DNA of 64,000 nucleotides from an uncultured bacterium (GTDB lineage: Bacteria; Planctomycetota; UBA1135; GCA-002686595), in contig CALEMP010000205.1 of assembly GCA_937910685.1 (NCBI GenBank), forward strand, positions 1-64,000. Direction: 5' to 3'. Made by a program: the position numbers and the translations under genes. Positions 43,514-52,911 of this stretch are shown here, in pieces. How positions within the stretch are numbered: the stretch's first letter is position 1; every line of letters starts with the position of its first letter. The notes beneath the pieces were generated by a model that worked only from the letters and a program-made list of their open reading frames with translations, had not been told where the DNA came from and ran no database searches.

Positions 43514-46141
43514 ATGCGGTTCCGTAACCGTTCCCTGATGCTTCAAACTCCGGCACCGGCCAATTCTCTTTTGGCCCCCTTGGCGATCCTCACCCTGATC
43601 GCATCTTGCCAGTCCCCTCAACAGGAAGACGCCAAAGCCCTCGTGGCACCGGCGGCCTTGCCCGAGGTGACGCAACCCATCAACACCGCAGCGGTCTCCG
43701 CCACTGCTCCTATGGCAGCTGCGTCCCAGGACGACGAAGCCATGGATCGGGTTGCACGCAGGCGTCAAGCCCGTATCTCCATGGCCCAGGATCTCGTCAC
43801 CCAAGCCGTGACGGATATCGACCATGCAAATCTGGATGCAGCAGCCTTGAGCTACAGCCAGGCCTTGCAGCTCGACCCTTCCAACGCCAACGCCGTCGAA
43901 GGCTTGCGCAGGGTGCAAGCCCTCATGGGGGACAAGTTCTCCGAGTCGATCGACGCTTTCGATAATGCCGGTGAGCGCATTCTGGTTCAACGCCAGATGG
44001 CCCGCCTGGAAGCCAGCGAACACGCGCGCAAAGGTGACGGCGCAATGTCAGCCACGGACTTTGATGGCGCAGTCGAGCACTACCGCATGGCACTTGCGGT
44101 TTTGGCTTGGACCCCCGCCATTGCCCAAGGCGGCCTAGACCGCTCCCTCCTGGAAGGCCGTCTGGAAGCAGCCCAAGCTGCCCGCGCCGAAGCGGAAGTG
44201 AACAGCGAGCGCCTCGCCCGGGAAGCTGCGAATGAAGCAACCGCAATGGCCGAGAAAGAGGAAAAAGACCGTCGTAAGATGGAACTGGAGCACTGGTACG
44301 AGCGCGCCAACCAAGCCTTCTTGGCCGACCGCTACACCGATGCCGAAAGGTGGTGCCAATTGGTTCTGCAAACCGACCCCTCCAACAAGGCCGCTCAGGA
44401 TCTTTCCCGCGCCGCCAGTGAGTTGCGCCACGTGACCGCAGACGAGAGCAACCGCAAGCTGTACCGCGAACAATGGCTCAAGACCATGGACGAGCTCGGC
44501 ATGATGGACGTGCCCCAAATCGATCCCTTGGTGTTCGACCTGGACCGCTGGCGCGAAGTCGCCAACCGCAAGCCTATCTCTGCCAACATGGACAGCACCG
44601 CTAACAGCGAGCGCTCCGCCATCATGGCGCGCCTCGACGATGTGCGCTTCGCTCCCCCGTTCGACGAGGATCCCCTTGAGTCCGTGGCCAGCTACCTGCA
44701 GGACCTGACGGGAGTCAACTTCCACGTCAGCGCCCGGGTGCGCGCTGAGCTCGACGAATCCGAAACCACCATCAACCTGACCCTCCGTTCCGAGCGCAGC
44801 GTGCGCAAGGTGCTCGACCTCATCAGTGAAACGAGCGAGAGTCTGCGCTGGTCCGTCAAGGACGGTGTGGTGCGCTTCATCGTTGCGGACGAAATGACCG
44901 GCGGTCAGGTCCCGATCAACTACAAAGTTCACGACCTGATCAACCCGATCCCCGATTTCCCCGGTCGGGACATCAACATCTCCCCCTCCGGCGGCCTTGT
45001 CCCCCCGGACCAAGACACCGCAGAGCGCGAAACCAACGTCTTGGCCTCGGACCTGCTTGAGGATCTGATCCGCAACACCATCTCCCCCGAGTCCTGGGAC
45101 CTCGACGCCAACAACTCGATCCGCATCACCGACACCGGCGCGATGGTGGTCAACCAGACCCCCGAAGTGCAGGCCAAGATTGCATCCCTGCTGGAAGACC
45201 TTCGTGAAGCCACCGGCATCATGGTGGACATCCAAGCCCAGTTCATGAAAGTCCAAGACAATTTCCTTGAGGACATTGGCGTGGACTTCAAAGGCCTTGG
45301 CCAACCCGGCCTTGGCAGCAACGGCAACGACATGAACGACTTCGGCGACCCGTCGATCAGTTCCGACTTGGCCGGTTCCCCCGGCTCCGACAACACCGTC
45401 GGTGCTTTCTTCGACGAAGGAGAAGACGGTTCGATCCGCACGCGGGTCGAGCACCTTTACGGGAGCCAGCTTGGCACGGATGATTTCCGCGGCTCGGGTG
45501 GATTCTCCTTCCAGTGGACCTTCCTCAACGACCTCGAGCTTGAGGTCATCCTGCGCGCGGTGCAAAAATCCGAGCGCATCGAGCTGGTCACTGCCCCCCG
45601 CATTCTGGTTCACAACGCCGCACGGGCCAACCTGTCCGTGCTCAACCAAGTGGCCTACGTGGCGGACTTCGACGTGGAGATCGCCCAGGCGGCCTCCATC
45701 GCCGACCCCATTGTGCAGGTCATCCAAGACGGCGTGGTTCTTGATGTGCGCCCGGTGGTTTCCGCCGATCGTCGCTTCATCAACTTGCAGCTGCGCCCGA
45801 CCATCGCTCACTTGACGCGACCGATCGAGCAACGGGCCACAACCCTTGGTTCTTCGAACTCGGTGACCATCGAGCTCCCCGAAGTTGAAATCCAGCGGGT
45901 GCGCACCTCGGTGCCCATGCCGGACGGAGCCACGGTCATGCTTGGCGGCAACAAGATTTCCCGCAAGCAGGACATGCAGTCCGGTGTGCCGATCTTGAAC
46001 AAGATCCCCTTCATCTCGTTCCTCTTCGAGCGCAAGGGCAAATTTGTCAGCAACGAGAAACTGCTGATCCTGCTGAAAGCCAAGATCGTCATTCCCAGGG
46101 AGTTTGAGCCCACCCCGGCACAGCTTGGCCAGACGTACTAG
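43514..46141 (+). CDS. TPR-secretin lipoprotein (first of two paralogues)
   Basis: About 875 residues from the ATG at 43514; the lipobox is LIASC with Cys near 32. Residues about 80-330 have TPR-like helices (AALSYSQALQLDPSNANAVEG, ERANQAFLADRYTDAERW) and charged coiled coil. Near 380 an STN/N-domain-like part begins (LESVASYLQDLTGVNFHVSA), then a second N-domain with IMVDIQAQFMKVQDNFLEDIG. The secretin core follows (VILRAVQKSERIELVTAPRI) and ends with the signature MPDGATVMLGGNK ... GVPILNKIPFISFLF. It would form an outer-membrane ring channel. No GspE, GspF or pilin genes are near. Monocistronic by its promoter and a strong hairpin after its stop. Confidence 0.85.
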   Translation: MRFRNRSLMLQTPAPANSLLAPLAILTLIASCQSPQQEDAKALVAPAALPEVTQPINTAAVSATAPMAAASQDDEAMDRVARRRQARISMAQDLVTQAVTDIDHANLDAAALSYSQALQLDPSNANAVEGLRRVQALMGDKFSESIDAFDNAGERILVQRQMARLEASEHARKGDGAMSATDFDGAVEHYRMALAVLAWTPAIAQGGLDRSLLEGRLEAAQAARAEAEVNSERLAREAANEATAMAEKEEKDRRKMELEHWYERANQAFLADRYTDAERWCQLVLQTDPSNKAAQDLSRAASELRHVTADESNRKLYREQWLKTMDELGMMDVPQIDPLVFDLDRWREVANRKPISANMDSTANSERSAIMARLDDVRFAPPFDEDPLESVASYLQDLTGVNFHVSARVRAELDESETTINLTLRSERSVRKVLDLISETSESLRWSVKDGVVRFIVADEMTGGQVPINYKVHDLINPIPDFPGRDINISPSGGLVPPDQDTAERETNVLASDLLEDLIRNTISPESWDLDANNSIRITDTGAMVVNQTPEVQAKIASLLEDLREATGIMVDIQAQFMKVQDNFLEDIGVDFKGLGQPGLGSNGNDMNDFGDPSISSDLAGSPGSDNTVGAFFDEGEDGSIRTRVEHLYGSQLGTDDFRGSGGFSFQWTFLNDLELEVILRAVQKSERIELVTAPRILVHNAARANLSVLNQVAYVADFDVEIAQAASIADPIVQVIQDGVVLDVRPVVSADRRFINLQLRPTIAHLTRPIEQRATTLGSSNSVTIELPEVEIQRVRTSVPMPDGATVMLGGNKISRKQDMQSGVPILNKIPFISFLFERKGKFVSNEKLLILLKAKIVIPREFEPTPAQLGQTY

Positions 46142-46162
46142 CTGACCCCCTCATATGAGACC

Positions 46163-46196
46163 CCAGGGCGGGCGTCCCCGTGGACGCCCGCCCTGG
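46163..46196 (+). terminator. Strong hairpin after the first secretin
   Basis: A perfect inverted repeat: CCAGGGCGGGCGTCC (46163-46177) pairs with GGACGCCCGCCCTGG around a CCGT loop. It begins 21 nt after the stop. No T tract follows, so it may act as a processing or 3'-protection element as well as a terminator. Confidence 0.65.
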
Positions 46197-46346
46197 TCAC
46201 TATCAAGGGGCATCCTTTTGGAGCCTCTTCCCGTATCCTCTTCGCCCCAGACAGGTAGTCCTCCTGTCCTCCAGCCCCTGCCCCAAGGCCCAGCCCTTCT
46301 CTGGCCGAGCCAAAAGGCTGATCCTCAACGCCCCCCACTTCGATCC

Positions 46347-49235
46347 ATGTCAAGAGTGACACCCATCCTGTCCATCCTGCTCCTTGCCCCAGTCATGAGT
46401 CAGGCTGGAGGCGATGTTGAGACTGATGTTGAGTTCGCCCGTGGACTAGCCAGCGAGTGGGCCTTTGTGGACCTCGCGGAGGTCGTCTTGGACGAGGCCG
46501 AGCGCGGAGCCTCCAGCAAGGTGACCGACATGCTGCTCGTCACCCGCTGCGAGGTGATTGCCGCCGGTGCCCTCAACGAACGGGACCCCGTCAAGCGCCT
46601 TGAGTTGTTTGAAGATGCCCTCGGCCGCTTCAACTCATTCCTCGACGAGAACGGGAACTCCCCCCACGCGGGCGCCGCAGAACAAGCCCTCGTGGAAACC
46701 AGCGCGTATTACGCGCGGGCTCTCGAGCTCTCCCTCGCAGATGCTGTGGGCGAAGAAGCCCAGGCCCTGCGTGAGCGCCAGGCCGAAGTGCTCACCGGCG
46801 CCGTGGCGCGCACAGCGGAATTGATCGCCACCCTCGAAAGCCTGGGCAGCGAGGGGCGCGGGGAACGCCGCACCCGCGAGATGTACGAGTTGATGCTCAA
46901 CCGAGGGGGCATGCTGGCCAACATCGGTCGCAGCGACCCTAGCACCACCTACTTCTTTGACAGCGCCCTGGGCGCCTACGAAGATCTCGTGTTCAGCGCG
47001 GGCGAGGGCACGCTCTACGCCCTGCGCGCCTACTCCGGCATGGGCGACGTATTCGCCTACCAGGAACTATGGGCAGACGCCGCAGCCTTCTACGGGGCGG
47101 TGGTCGAGACCACCTTGCCCTCCGACACGGCCGAGTGGGAAGCAGTCAAGAAAGACTACGAGTTGGGAGCCGCTGACATCGAAGTGCGTTTCGCCCTGAT
47201 GCAGATTGCGATCCCGGGCCTCTTGAAGGCCCACGTCAACGCCAACGAGTCCTCCGAAGCAGTGCGCTACGCCCTGCACTTCCTGAACACCCAGGCCAGA
47301 GAAGGCGTGTCCAGCACGGCCCAGACCTATGAAGCCATGCTGGAGTGCTCCCGCACTTTCCTCAGCATTGGTGGCTGGGTCGGCGGCAGCTTTGCCAACG
47401 GCAGCGCCCAATGGTTCGAGACCGAAGAAGAGGCCAAGGCAGCCGTGCGCAACCGCCGTCAACGCCAGGACGCAACCAGCTTGTCCATGAATCTCGCCAC
47501 CAGCACGGCGGACGAGAACAAGGGCAACGCCCTGCGCACCCAGGCTCAGAAGCTCATCAGCGAGATTTCCAGCCGCCCGGGCGTCACCGTTTCCCCGGAA
47601 CTGCGCGTGGCCGCGGCCGAAGGCGAGTACCGCTCCGGCAACAACGATCAGGCCCTGACCATTCTGAAGGAGATCATGACCGATCTCGATGGGTCTCCCG
47701 AGAACGTGCGTCTTGAACTCGGCCCCAAGGTCTTGAACCTCTTGGGCTTAACCTACCGCGCCGCCGAGCGTCCCCTGGAATCGGCCTTTGCCTTCCGCGA
47801 AGGGTGGAACCGCTTCCGAGGTGGCGATCCCATCTTGGATCGCAAGAACGCCGAGTCTTACTACGCCATGATTCGCCAGGTGGCCAAGGCTGCCAACCAG
47901 GACAAGGAAATCCTCGAGCGCATGTTGAGCGAAGCGGAGATCTGGGTCAGCGAAGCAGGCAGCGATCGCGAAGACGTGATCCTCTGGCGCCGGGGTGAAA
48001 AGGCCTACGACAAGCGCGACTGGGAAGGGGCGAAGGAAGCCTTCGCCATGATTCCTGAGGACAGCGAGCACTGGGAAAAGGGCTACGTCAAGATCGGCGT
48101 CTGTCTCGTGCGCGACGGCATTTACGCCGAAGCCATTGAGCGATTCGACGATTACCTCGACAAGGTGCGCGTGGACCCCGCCCGGGCAACAGAAATCCCC
48201 GCCCGTCTCACCGCTCGCAAGGCGGCCAGCTTGGAGGCCGAGTTCTTCCGCGGACTCTCCCACTACCAGCTCAAGCAATACCCCCAAGTCATTTCCCTGC
48301 TGGCCACCTTCTACTCGGACTACCCCGAGCAGGCCAAGCTGGCGAACTGGACCTTGGACATGATCATGCGCAGCCAATTGGCTCTCGGCGGCCGTTCGGA
48401 AGCTCGTGCAGCCCTGGACGTCATGAACGAGCTCTATAACGAAGAGGGCCGCACCGCAAGGGCGATCATATCCTTCTACAACCAGCTCTCTGACGCGCAA
48501 AAGGAAACCTCCGACCCCGCACAATCAGATGTGCTCCTCCGGGAAATGGCCGAGTTACTCTCGCGCACGAACCCGATCGGCACCCCGGACATGAACGCCC
48601 TTAAGCGCGAAGCCGATCACTGGCGCGACCTGGGGGAATGGGCCGAAGCGGAGCGAGTGTTGCTTCACATCGTGAGCGTCTTTGGCGAAGACGACAAGTA
48701 CAAGGCGGAAGTCACCCAGTTCCGTTTGCCAAGCTTGGGACACGCCCTCATTCAGCAGAAGAAGGTTGCCGACGCCAAGGCAATACTGACCCCACTGATC
48801 ATGTCCGAAGATCAGGCCCCCACCTTCCAAATGTTGATGGATTGGTCCAAGGCCATGAGCGGCTGGGTTGAAGCGGACGGTCCTCAAGGCCGCCTCGTGG
48901 AAATCCCGGGGGCATCGGGTACCGCCGAAGAGTTCGAATTCATGAGCCAGAAACTCGGCATCCTCTCGAACTCCACCAAGCGCTTCACCAAATGGACCGA
49001 TTGCGAGTGGTACGAGGTCAAGTTCCGATTCTGCTATGCCTATTACGCTTGGGGTCAAATGGATCCCCGTAAGCAAGAGGCCTTCCAACGCCACATGGAA
49101 AGCGTCTCCATCGGCATCGAAGGAGATTGGGATTCGATCGATACATTCTGCAGCGTCGATGATGACGAAGCGGTCAGGGACAACCTCGGGGGCAAAAAAC
49201 TCTCCACTTGGTTCCGCTGGCTGAGTGCCCGCTAG
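46347..49235 (+). CDS. Large exported TPR-like protein
   Basis: 962 residues from the ATG at 46347 (MSRVTPILSILLLAPVMSQA, a signal peptide). No lipobox. The mature protein is nearly all alpha-helical, with TPR-like units such as ERQAEVLTGAVARTAELI, ERPLESAFAFREGWNRF, KGYVKIGVCLVRDGIYAEA and HYQLKQYPQVISLLATFY. The function is likely a periplasmic scaffold. It is the first gene of the run TPR, TPR, exbB, exbD, exbD and lies between two secretin genes, so it could link the secretin ring to the ExbBD motor. The gap before it (46142-46346) holds the hairpin and a TATCCT box near 46234. Confidence 0.75.
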   Translation: MSRVTPILSILLLAPVMSQAGGDVETDVEFARGLASEWAFVDLAEVVLDEAERGASSKVTDMLLVTRCEVIAAGALNERDPVKRLELFEDALGRFNSFLDENGNSPHAGAAEQALVETSAYYARALELSLADAVGEEAQALRERQAEVLTGAVARTAELIATLESLGSEGRGERRTREMYELMLNRGGMLANIGRSDPSTTYFFDSALGAYEDLVFSAGEGTLYALRAYSGMGDVFAYQELWADAAAFYGAVVETTLPSDTAEWEAVKKDYELGAADIEVRFALMQIAIPGLLKAHVNANESSEAVRYALHFLNTQAREGVSSTAQTYEAMLECSRTFLSIGGWVGGSFANGSAQWFETEEEAKAAVRNRRQRQDATSLSMNLATSTADENKGNALRTQAQKLISEISSRPGVTVSPELRVAAAEGEYRSGNNDQALTILKEIMTDLDGSPENVRLELGPKVLNLLGLTYRAAERPLESAFAFREGWNRFRGGDPILDRKNAESYYAMIRQVAKAANQDKEILERMLSEAEIWVSEAGSDREDVILWRRGEKAYDKRDWEGAKEAFAMIPEDSEHWEKGYVKIGVCLVRDGIYAEAIERFDDYLDKVRVDPARATEIPARLTARKAASLEAEFFRGLSHYQLKQYPQVISLLATFYSDYPEQAKLANWTLDMIMRSQLALGGRSEARAALDVMNELYNEEGRTARAIISFYNQLSDAQKETSDPAQSDVLLREMAELLSRTNPIGTPDMNALKREADHWRDLGEWAEAERVLLHIVSVFGEDDKYKAEVTQFRLPSLGHALIQQKKVADAKAILTPLIMSEDQAPTFQMLMDWSKAMSGWVEADGPQGRLVEIPGASGTAEEFEFMSQKLGILSNSTKRFTKWTDCEWYEVKFRFCYAYYAWGQMDPRKQEAFQRHMESVSIGIEGDWDSIDTFCSVDDDEAVRDNLGGKKLSTWFRWLSAR

Positions 49236-49282
49236 AACAGCACCCAGATCGCCCCGCCCCCAAGCCCCTCATCCCCCCCACC

Positions 49283-50491
49283 ATGCACACACCCCTCCTG
49301 ACCCTAGCCCTCGCGGCCATGTCTATTCCGGCCATGTCTATTCCGGCCATGTCTTCGCCGGCGACTGCACTCCCCGCAGTCTTCCCCGCCGCGTGTTCCA
49401 GCGCTCCACAGTCCGGCAAAGCTGACACGATTTACCGACGCAACGAGCGCACTGGCCGGGTGATTTCCCTCACCGGGGTCGTGCTGGTGAACAGCCTGAC
49501 CGAGGTCCGGCTCGACCGCGGCGGCAAGACCGCCAACTACGATGCGACCTCGGTCGTGCGCATCGACTGGGGTTCCGTGCCCCCCTCCTATCGGGACGGC
49601 ATGACCTACCGCCGTCGCGGTGACTGGGCCCAAGCGATCACCAGTTTCCGAGTAGCTGCCACAGATGCCAGCACCCGTGAGGTTCTACGAGCCGATGCCC
49701 GCTTGAAGTCCTGCGAAGCCCTCATGCGCTTAGGCGCTAGTGATGCGGGCCAATTCCCCGAGGCAGCCAAGGAGGCCGAGCGACTTCTGACCGATTTCGC
49801 CACCAGCAGCTTGGTGCCCCACGCCCGGGCGATTCAGGCCAGGGCCTTGCGCCTTTCTGGCGACACCGCCGGGGCAGCCACAGCCTTTGAGAGCCTCTAC
49901 GGCGAGGGCTCCTCCGACCCCGCCACCCCCGGATACGACCGTCAGGCCTGCCTCGAAGCTGGCCTCCAGGCCGCTTGGTGTTTTTTGGACACGTCCGAGA
50001 CCCTCAAGGCGCGGGAACTTTTCGGCGCGGCCAAGGGTGCCCTCGAAGGTATGGCTGCTGGCATGGGCGCTGGCGACCCCAAGGTCCTCAGCCAGCTGAA
50101 CAATCACGCCGGAGAAGCAGCCATGGGCGAAGGCTTTTGCCTGCTCGCGGGCGGGGATGCCTCGGCAGCCCTCTCCTTCTTCGAACTCACCACCACCCGG
50201 GGCGATGCTCCCGCTGGGGCCCGCTACGCGGCGATCCTGGGGCGCGGAGAGGCCCTGATGGCCCTCGACAAGCTGCGCGACGCTCAGCTTTGTTTCGCCG
50301 AGGTCGCCGCCCTTGAACACACCAACCCCGACCGGGCCGCGCGAGCGGTCCTGGGGCTGGCTCAATCCACCCTGGCTCTTGGTGACGGCGATGCAGCCGG
50401 TGCCGCGCGCCGGTGGCTCACAGTGATCACCGAGTCCTACGGTGACACCCCCAGTGCCCGCAAGGCATCAGATCTACAAGGAAACCTGTAG
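49283..50491 (+). CDS. Exported TPR protein with N-terminal beta segment
   Basis: 402 residues from the ATG at 49283, 47 nt after the previous stop. A signal peptide with a repeated AMSIPAMSIPAMSSPA segment is followed by a beta-rich stretch (TGRVISLTGVVLVNSL, TEVRLDRGGKTANYDATSVV). Then come TPR-like helices (YRRRGDWAQAITSFRVAA, AEKLLTD-like EAERLLTDF, GRGEALMALDKLRDAQLCFAEV, VLGLAQSTLALGDGDAAGA). Likely a periplasmic partner of the large TPR protein and the ExbBD complex. No enzymatic motif. Family not named. Confidence 0.7.
   Translation: MHTPLLTLALAAMSIPAMSIPAMSSPATALPAVFPAACSSAPQSGKADTIYRRNERTGRVISLTGVVLVNSLTEVRLDRGGKTANYDATSVVRIDWGSVPPSYRDGMTYRRRGDWAQAITSFRVAATDASTREVLRADARLKSCEALMRLGASDAGQFPEAAKEAERLLTDFATSSLVPHARAIQARALRLSGDTAGAATAFESLYGEGSSDPATPGYDRQACLEAGLQAAWCFLDTSETLKARELFGAAKGALEGMAAGMGAGDPKVLSQLNNHAGEAAMGEGFCLLAGGDASAALSFFELTTTRGDAPAGARYAAILGRGEALMALDKLRDAQLCFAEVAALEHTNPDRAARAVLGLAQSTLALGDGDAAGAARRWLTVITESYGDTPSARKASDLQGNL
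49315..49359 (+). repeat. 15-bp tandem repeat, 3 copies, in a signal peptide
   Basis: GGCCATGTCTATTCC occurs at 49315 and 49330 and as a diverged copy at 49345 (GGCCATGTCTTCGCC). Fifteen bases equal five codons, so the signal peptide of the 402-residue TPR protein gets the repeated pentapeptide AMS(I/S)P. Copy changes would alter signal-peptide length without a frameshift. Confidence 0.9.
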
Positions 50492-50564
50492 GCTTCCTCT
50501 CCCCGGGGCGGTATAGACTCCGCTTCCTCAAAAACTCACAACCCCTAGACACAGCACCTCGGTC

Positions 50565-51269
50565 ATGAACATTCAATCCTTCCTCGGTCAAACCGCGATC
50601 CGTATAGCACCCCTCCTTGTGCTCTGCGCAACCCCCGCCCTGGCCCAAGACGACAGCATCGGCGACCTGATCGCCAAGTCCGGCATCATCGGCTGGGCCA
50701 TCATCGTTGTCTCAGTCATCGCCCTCGCCGTGATCATCGAGAACTTCATCACCCTCAAGCGCGACAAGCTGGCACCCCCCGAGGTGATCGAAGAGATCCG
50801 CGGCCTGTTCGACGACGAACAGTTCCAAGACGCCATGGAAATCTGCGAGAACGAGCCCAGCTTCTTCACCGCAGTCTGCGGCGCAGGTATCGGCAAGATC
50901 GGTCACGGATACGATGTGATCGAGAAGTCCATCGAAGAAATGGGCGACGAAGAGTCGATCCGTTTGCACCAGAAGATCAGCTGGCTCTCCCTGATCTCCA
51001 ACGTGGCACCCATGATGGGTCTGCTCGGGACAGTGTCCGGAATGGTTGAGGCGTTCAACTCGATCGCCTCCTCCGGTGGACAGGCCTCCCCCGCTGAATT
51101 GGCCGGTGGTATTTCCAAGGCCCTCCTGACCACCATGTTTGGTCTGGTGGTTGCGATCCCCGTGACCGCTTCCTTCGCCTTCTTGCGGAACCGCATGGTC
51201 CGGACCATCATCGAAACCGGCGCGATCATCGAAGACCTCTTCGAGCGCTTCCGTCCCGAGTCCAACTGA
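50565..51269 (+). CDS. ExbB/TolQ/MotA-family proton channel protein
   Basis: 234 residues. A signal-like N-terminus ending ATPALAQ is followed by three membrane segments: IIGWAIIVVSVIALAVI (about 40-57), ISNVAPMMGLLGTVSGMVEAF (about 145-165) and LLTTMFGLVVAIPVTASFAFL (about 187-207). These are the ExbB/TolQ hallmarks. ExbB forms a pentamer around two ExbD and uses the proton gradient to drive outer-membrane or periplasmic work. A TATAGA box at 50512-50517 may be a local promoter. A gap of 122 nt with two hairpins separates it from exbD. Confidence 0.9.
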   Translation: MNIQSFLGQTAIRIAPLLVLCATPALAQDDSIGDLIAKSGIIGWAIIVVSVIALAVIIENFITLKRDKLAPPEVIEEIRGLFDDEQFQDAMEICENEPSFFTAVCGAGIGKIGHGYDVIEKSIEEMGDEESIRLHQKISWLSLISNVAPMMGLLGTVSGMVEAFNSIASSGGQASPAELAGGISKALLTTMFGLVVAIPVTASFAFLRNRMVRTIIETGAIIEDLFERFRPESN

Positions 51270-51277
51270 TTCCGGAT

Positions 51278-51335
51278 CGCTGGCCTGGCGCGACGTCACG
51301 GCCAGCGCCCGGTTCGGGTCTAAGGACTCGGACCG
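51278..51335 (+). other. Two tandem RNA hairpins between exbB and exbD
   Basis: Hairpin one: CGCTGGCC (51278-51285) pairs with GGCCAGCG (51300-51307); an inner TGGCG/CGTCA closes a 3-nt CGA loop. Hairpin two: CGGTTCGGGTC (51310-51320) pairs with GACTCGGACCG (51325-51335) around TAAG using two G-U wobbles. Wobble pairing argues for a folded RNA. No T tract follows, so the structure may set exbB:exbD expression ratio or mRNA stability. Confidence 0.6.
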
Positions 51336-51391
51336 ATCACTAGCCCCATGAGTAGCAAGCAGCACCCGACCGGCCCCGCGAGGTAACCCCT

Positions 51392-51901
51392 ATGAACATC
51401 TCTAGCTCAGATCCCGAAACCGAAATGGAAATGGACATGACGCCGATGATCGACGTCGTCTTCCTACTGATCATTTTCTTCATGATCATCACGGATATGT
51501 CCCAGAAGGACTTGGAGGAGTTGGAGCTGCCCATAGCCGCCAAGGCCACCGAGGACAAGCCCGACCCGGATGAGAACCGACCGATCCTCAACATCCCCCA
51601 CACGGGAGTGATCATTGTGCGTCGTGAGCCCCTCTACAACCCCGAATTGGACGACGGCAAGCCCGAGCCCTATGCAGAGGTGAAGCGCTATTTGTCCACC
51701 GCGGCTGAGATGATGCCCCAGGAGCCCCTTGCCGAGGGAAGCAGTGTCATGCTCCCGGACGACCCCCTGCTGGTGCGGGCGGACGAAAGCACCCTCTTCA
51801 AGCACATTCAAAAAGTGCTGGAACTCTGCGGACAAGAGGGCATCCAAATCTGGAAGGTCCAACTTGCTGTTTCCGTGCCCGAAGATGATGACGAGAACTA
51901 G
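51392..51901 (+). CDS. ExbD/TolR-family protein (first copy)
   Basis: 169 residues. A short cytoplasmic N-terminus leads to MDMTPMIDVVFLLIIFFMI, with the essential proton-relay Asp at residue 21 in the membrane segment. The periplasmic part has the family pattern VLLPDDPLLVRAD and FKHIQKVLELCGQEG near the C-terminus. An insertion of about 40 residues with many Pro and Asp separates the helix from the folded domain. A purine-rich GAGGT 8 nt before the ATG is one of few Shine-Dalgarno-like sites here. It partners with ExbB. Confidence 0.9.
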   Translation: MNISSSDPETEMEMDMTPMIDVVFLLIIFFMIITDMSQKDLEELELPIAAKATEDKPDPDENRPILNIPHTGVIIVRREPLYNPELDDGKPEPYAEVKRYLSTAAEMMPQEPLAEGSSVMLPDDPLLVRADESTLFKHIQKVLELCGQEGIQIWKVQLAVSVPEDDDEN

Positions 51902-51970
51902 GACCGGCAAACCCTAAGCCTGGGCCCGAAAGGACCCGCCCCCCACCACACGCAACAAAGGACGAACCAA

Positions 51971-52525
51971 ATGTCAATGATCCAAGACCTCAACAACGAA
52001 GAAGTCGAAATGGAGATGACGCCGATGATCGACGTCACCTTCCTGCTGCTGATCTTTTTCATGGTCACCCTCAAGTTCAAGACCCTTGAGGGCAAGCTCA
52101 GCGCTTACCTGCCCAAGGACGTGGGGGTCAACTCCACCGAAGCCGAGCCCATCGAGAAGGTTGAAGTTCTCGTACGGGTGCGGGTAGAAGGCCGCAAGGT
52201 GACCCCGGACGGATTGCCCTACGTGGATGAGACCGGTAAGAGCCGCTTTGTATGGAACCGTGATCCGGCCCTCGGCGAAGTGCGCGTGCTGGAGTACTCG
52301 GTAATGAACAAGAAGACCAACGACCTCAACGAGTTGGCCCAGACCCTCAAGCGCATCTTCCGGGAGCGTGAAAAGTTGATGCCCGACGGCAAGAAAGTCC
52401 CAGCCACCATCGACCCGCGCTTCGGCACGGTCTATGGAGATGTGGTGCCGGTGCTCGACGCAGCCATCGATGCTGGCTTGACCGACATCACCTTCGTCGG
52501 TGCCTACGACGAAACGGTGAAGTGA
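51971..52525 (+). CDS. ExbD/TolR-family protein (second copy)
   Basis: 184 residues. MEMTPMIDVTFLLLIFFMV, again with Asp at residue 21. The periplasmic domain is diverged from the first copy: VEVLVRVRVEGRKVT and LAQTLKRIFREREKL, and it ends GDVVPVLDAAIDAGLTDITFVG, a typical ExbD C-terminal fold. Two non-identical ExbD genes beside one ExbB suggest a hetero-dimeric shaft. AAAGGACG 8 nt upstream is a possible Shine-Dalgarno site. A rho-independent terminator follows. Confidence 0.9.
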   Translation: MSMIQDLNNEEVEMEMTPMIDVTFLLLIFFMVTLKFKTLEGKLSAYLPKDVGVNSTEAEPIEKVEVLVRVRVEGRKVTPDGLPYVDETGKSRFVWNRDPALGEVRVLEYSVMNKKTNDLNELAQTLKRIFREREKLMPDGKKVPATIDPRFGTVYGDVVPVLDAAIDAGLTDITFVGAYDETVK

Positions 52526-52571
52526 TCAGCTGAAGGAACCCCACGCCGGGCATCTCGCCCAGGGGGGGTAA

Positions 52572-52612
52572 GCAAAAAGGGCCGCAGGATGATTTCCTGC
52601 GGCCCTTTTTGC
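52572..52612 (+). terminator. Rho-independent terminator after exbD
   Basis: An 18-bp perfect stem: GCAAAAAGGGCCGCAGGA (52572-52589) pairs with TCCTGCGGCCCTTTTTGC (52595-52612) around TGATT. The T run inside the 3' arm makes it a classic, probably bidirectional terminator. It closes the TPR-exbB-exbD operon. Confidence 0.9.
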
Positions 52613-52831
52613 GTGCACAAACAGAGTCCTCTTCTGAGTGGGGCCGCTTGTCCGTTTCTGACTTCGCCGCCCAGGGAGCAGGTTTCGGCTGGGTCCAGCC
52701 CTGCCCCTGCCCCTCCATGGGCCAGGGCGCCTCTTTACCGGTGGAGAGCTCCTCACATGCGCGGCTGCCCAGCCAAGAAAAACCCAAGGGCTGATTGCCC
52801 ATAGAGGGCCTAGCCACCCCCCTCAGGCCCT

Positions 52832-52911
52832 CTTGACCCCGTGCCCCTCCCTACCCACACCCAGATCATCGCTTGACCCCGTGCCCCTCCCTACCCACAC
52901 CCAGATCATCG
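52832..52911. repeat. Perfect 40-bp tandem duplication
   Basis: Two identical 40-bp units, 52832-52871 and 52872-52911, each starting CTTGACCCCGTGCCC and ending CCCAGATCATCG. No gene is disrupted. Identity of the two copies implies recent duplication. Confidence 0.95.

Noticed and set aside
44135-45832. A 565-codon minus-strand frame opposite the first secretin.
   Set aside because: It is a GC-bias shadow; the secretin has the family signature on the plus strand.
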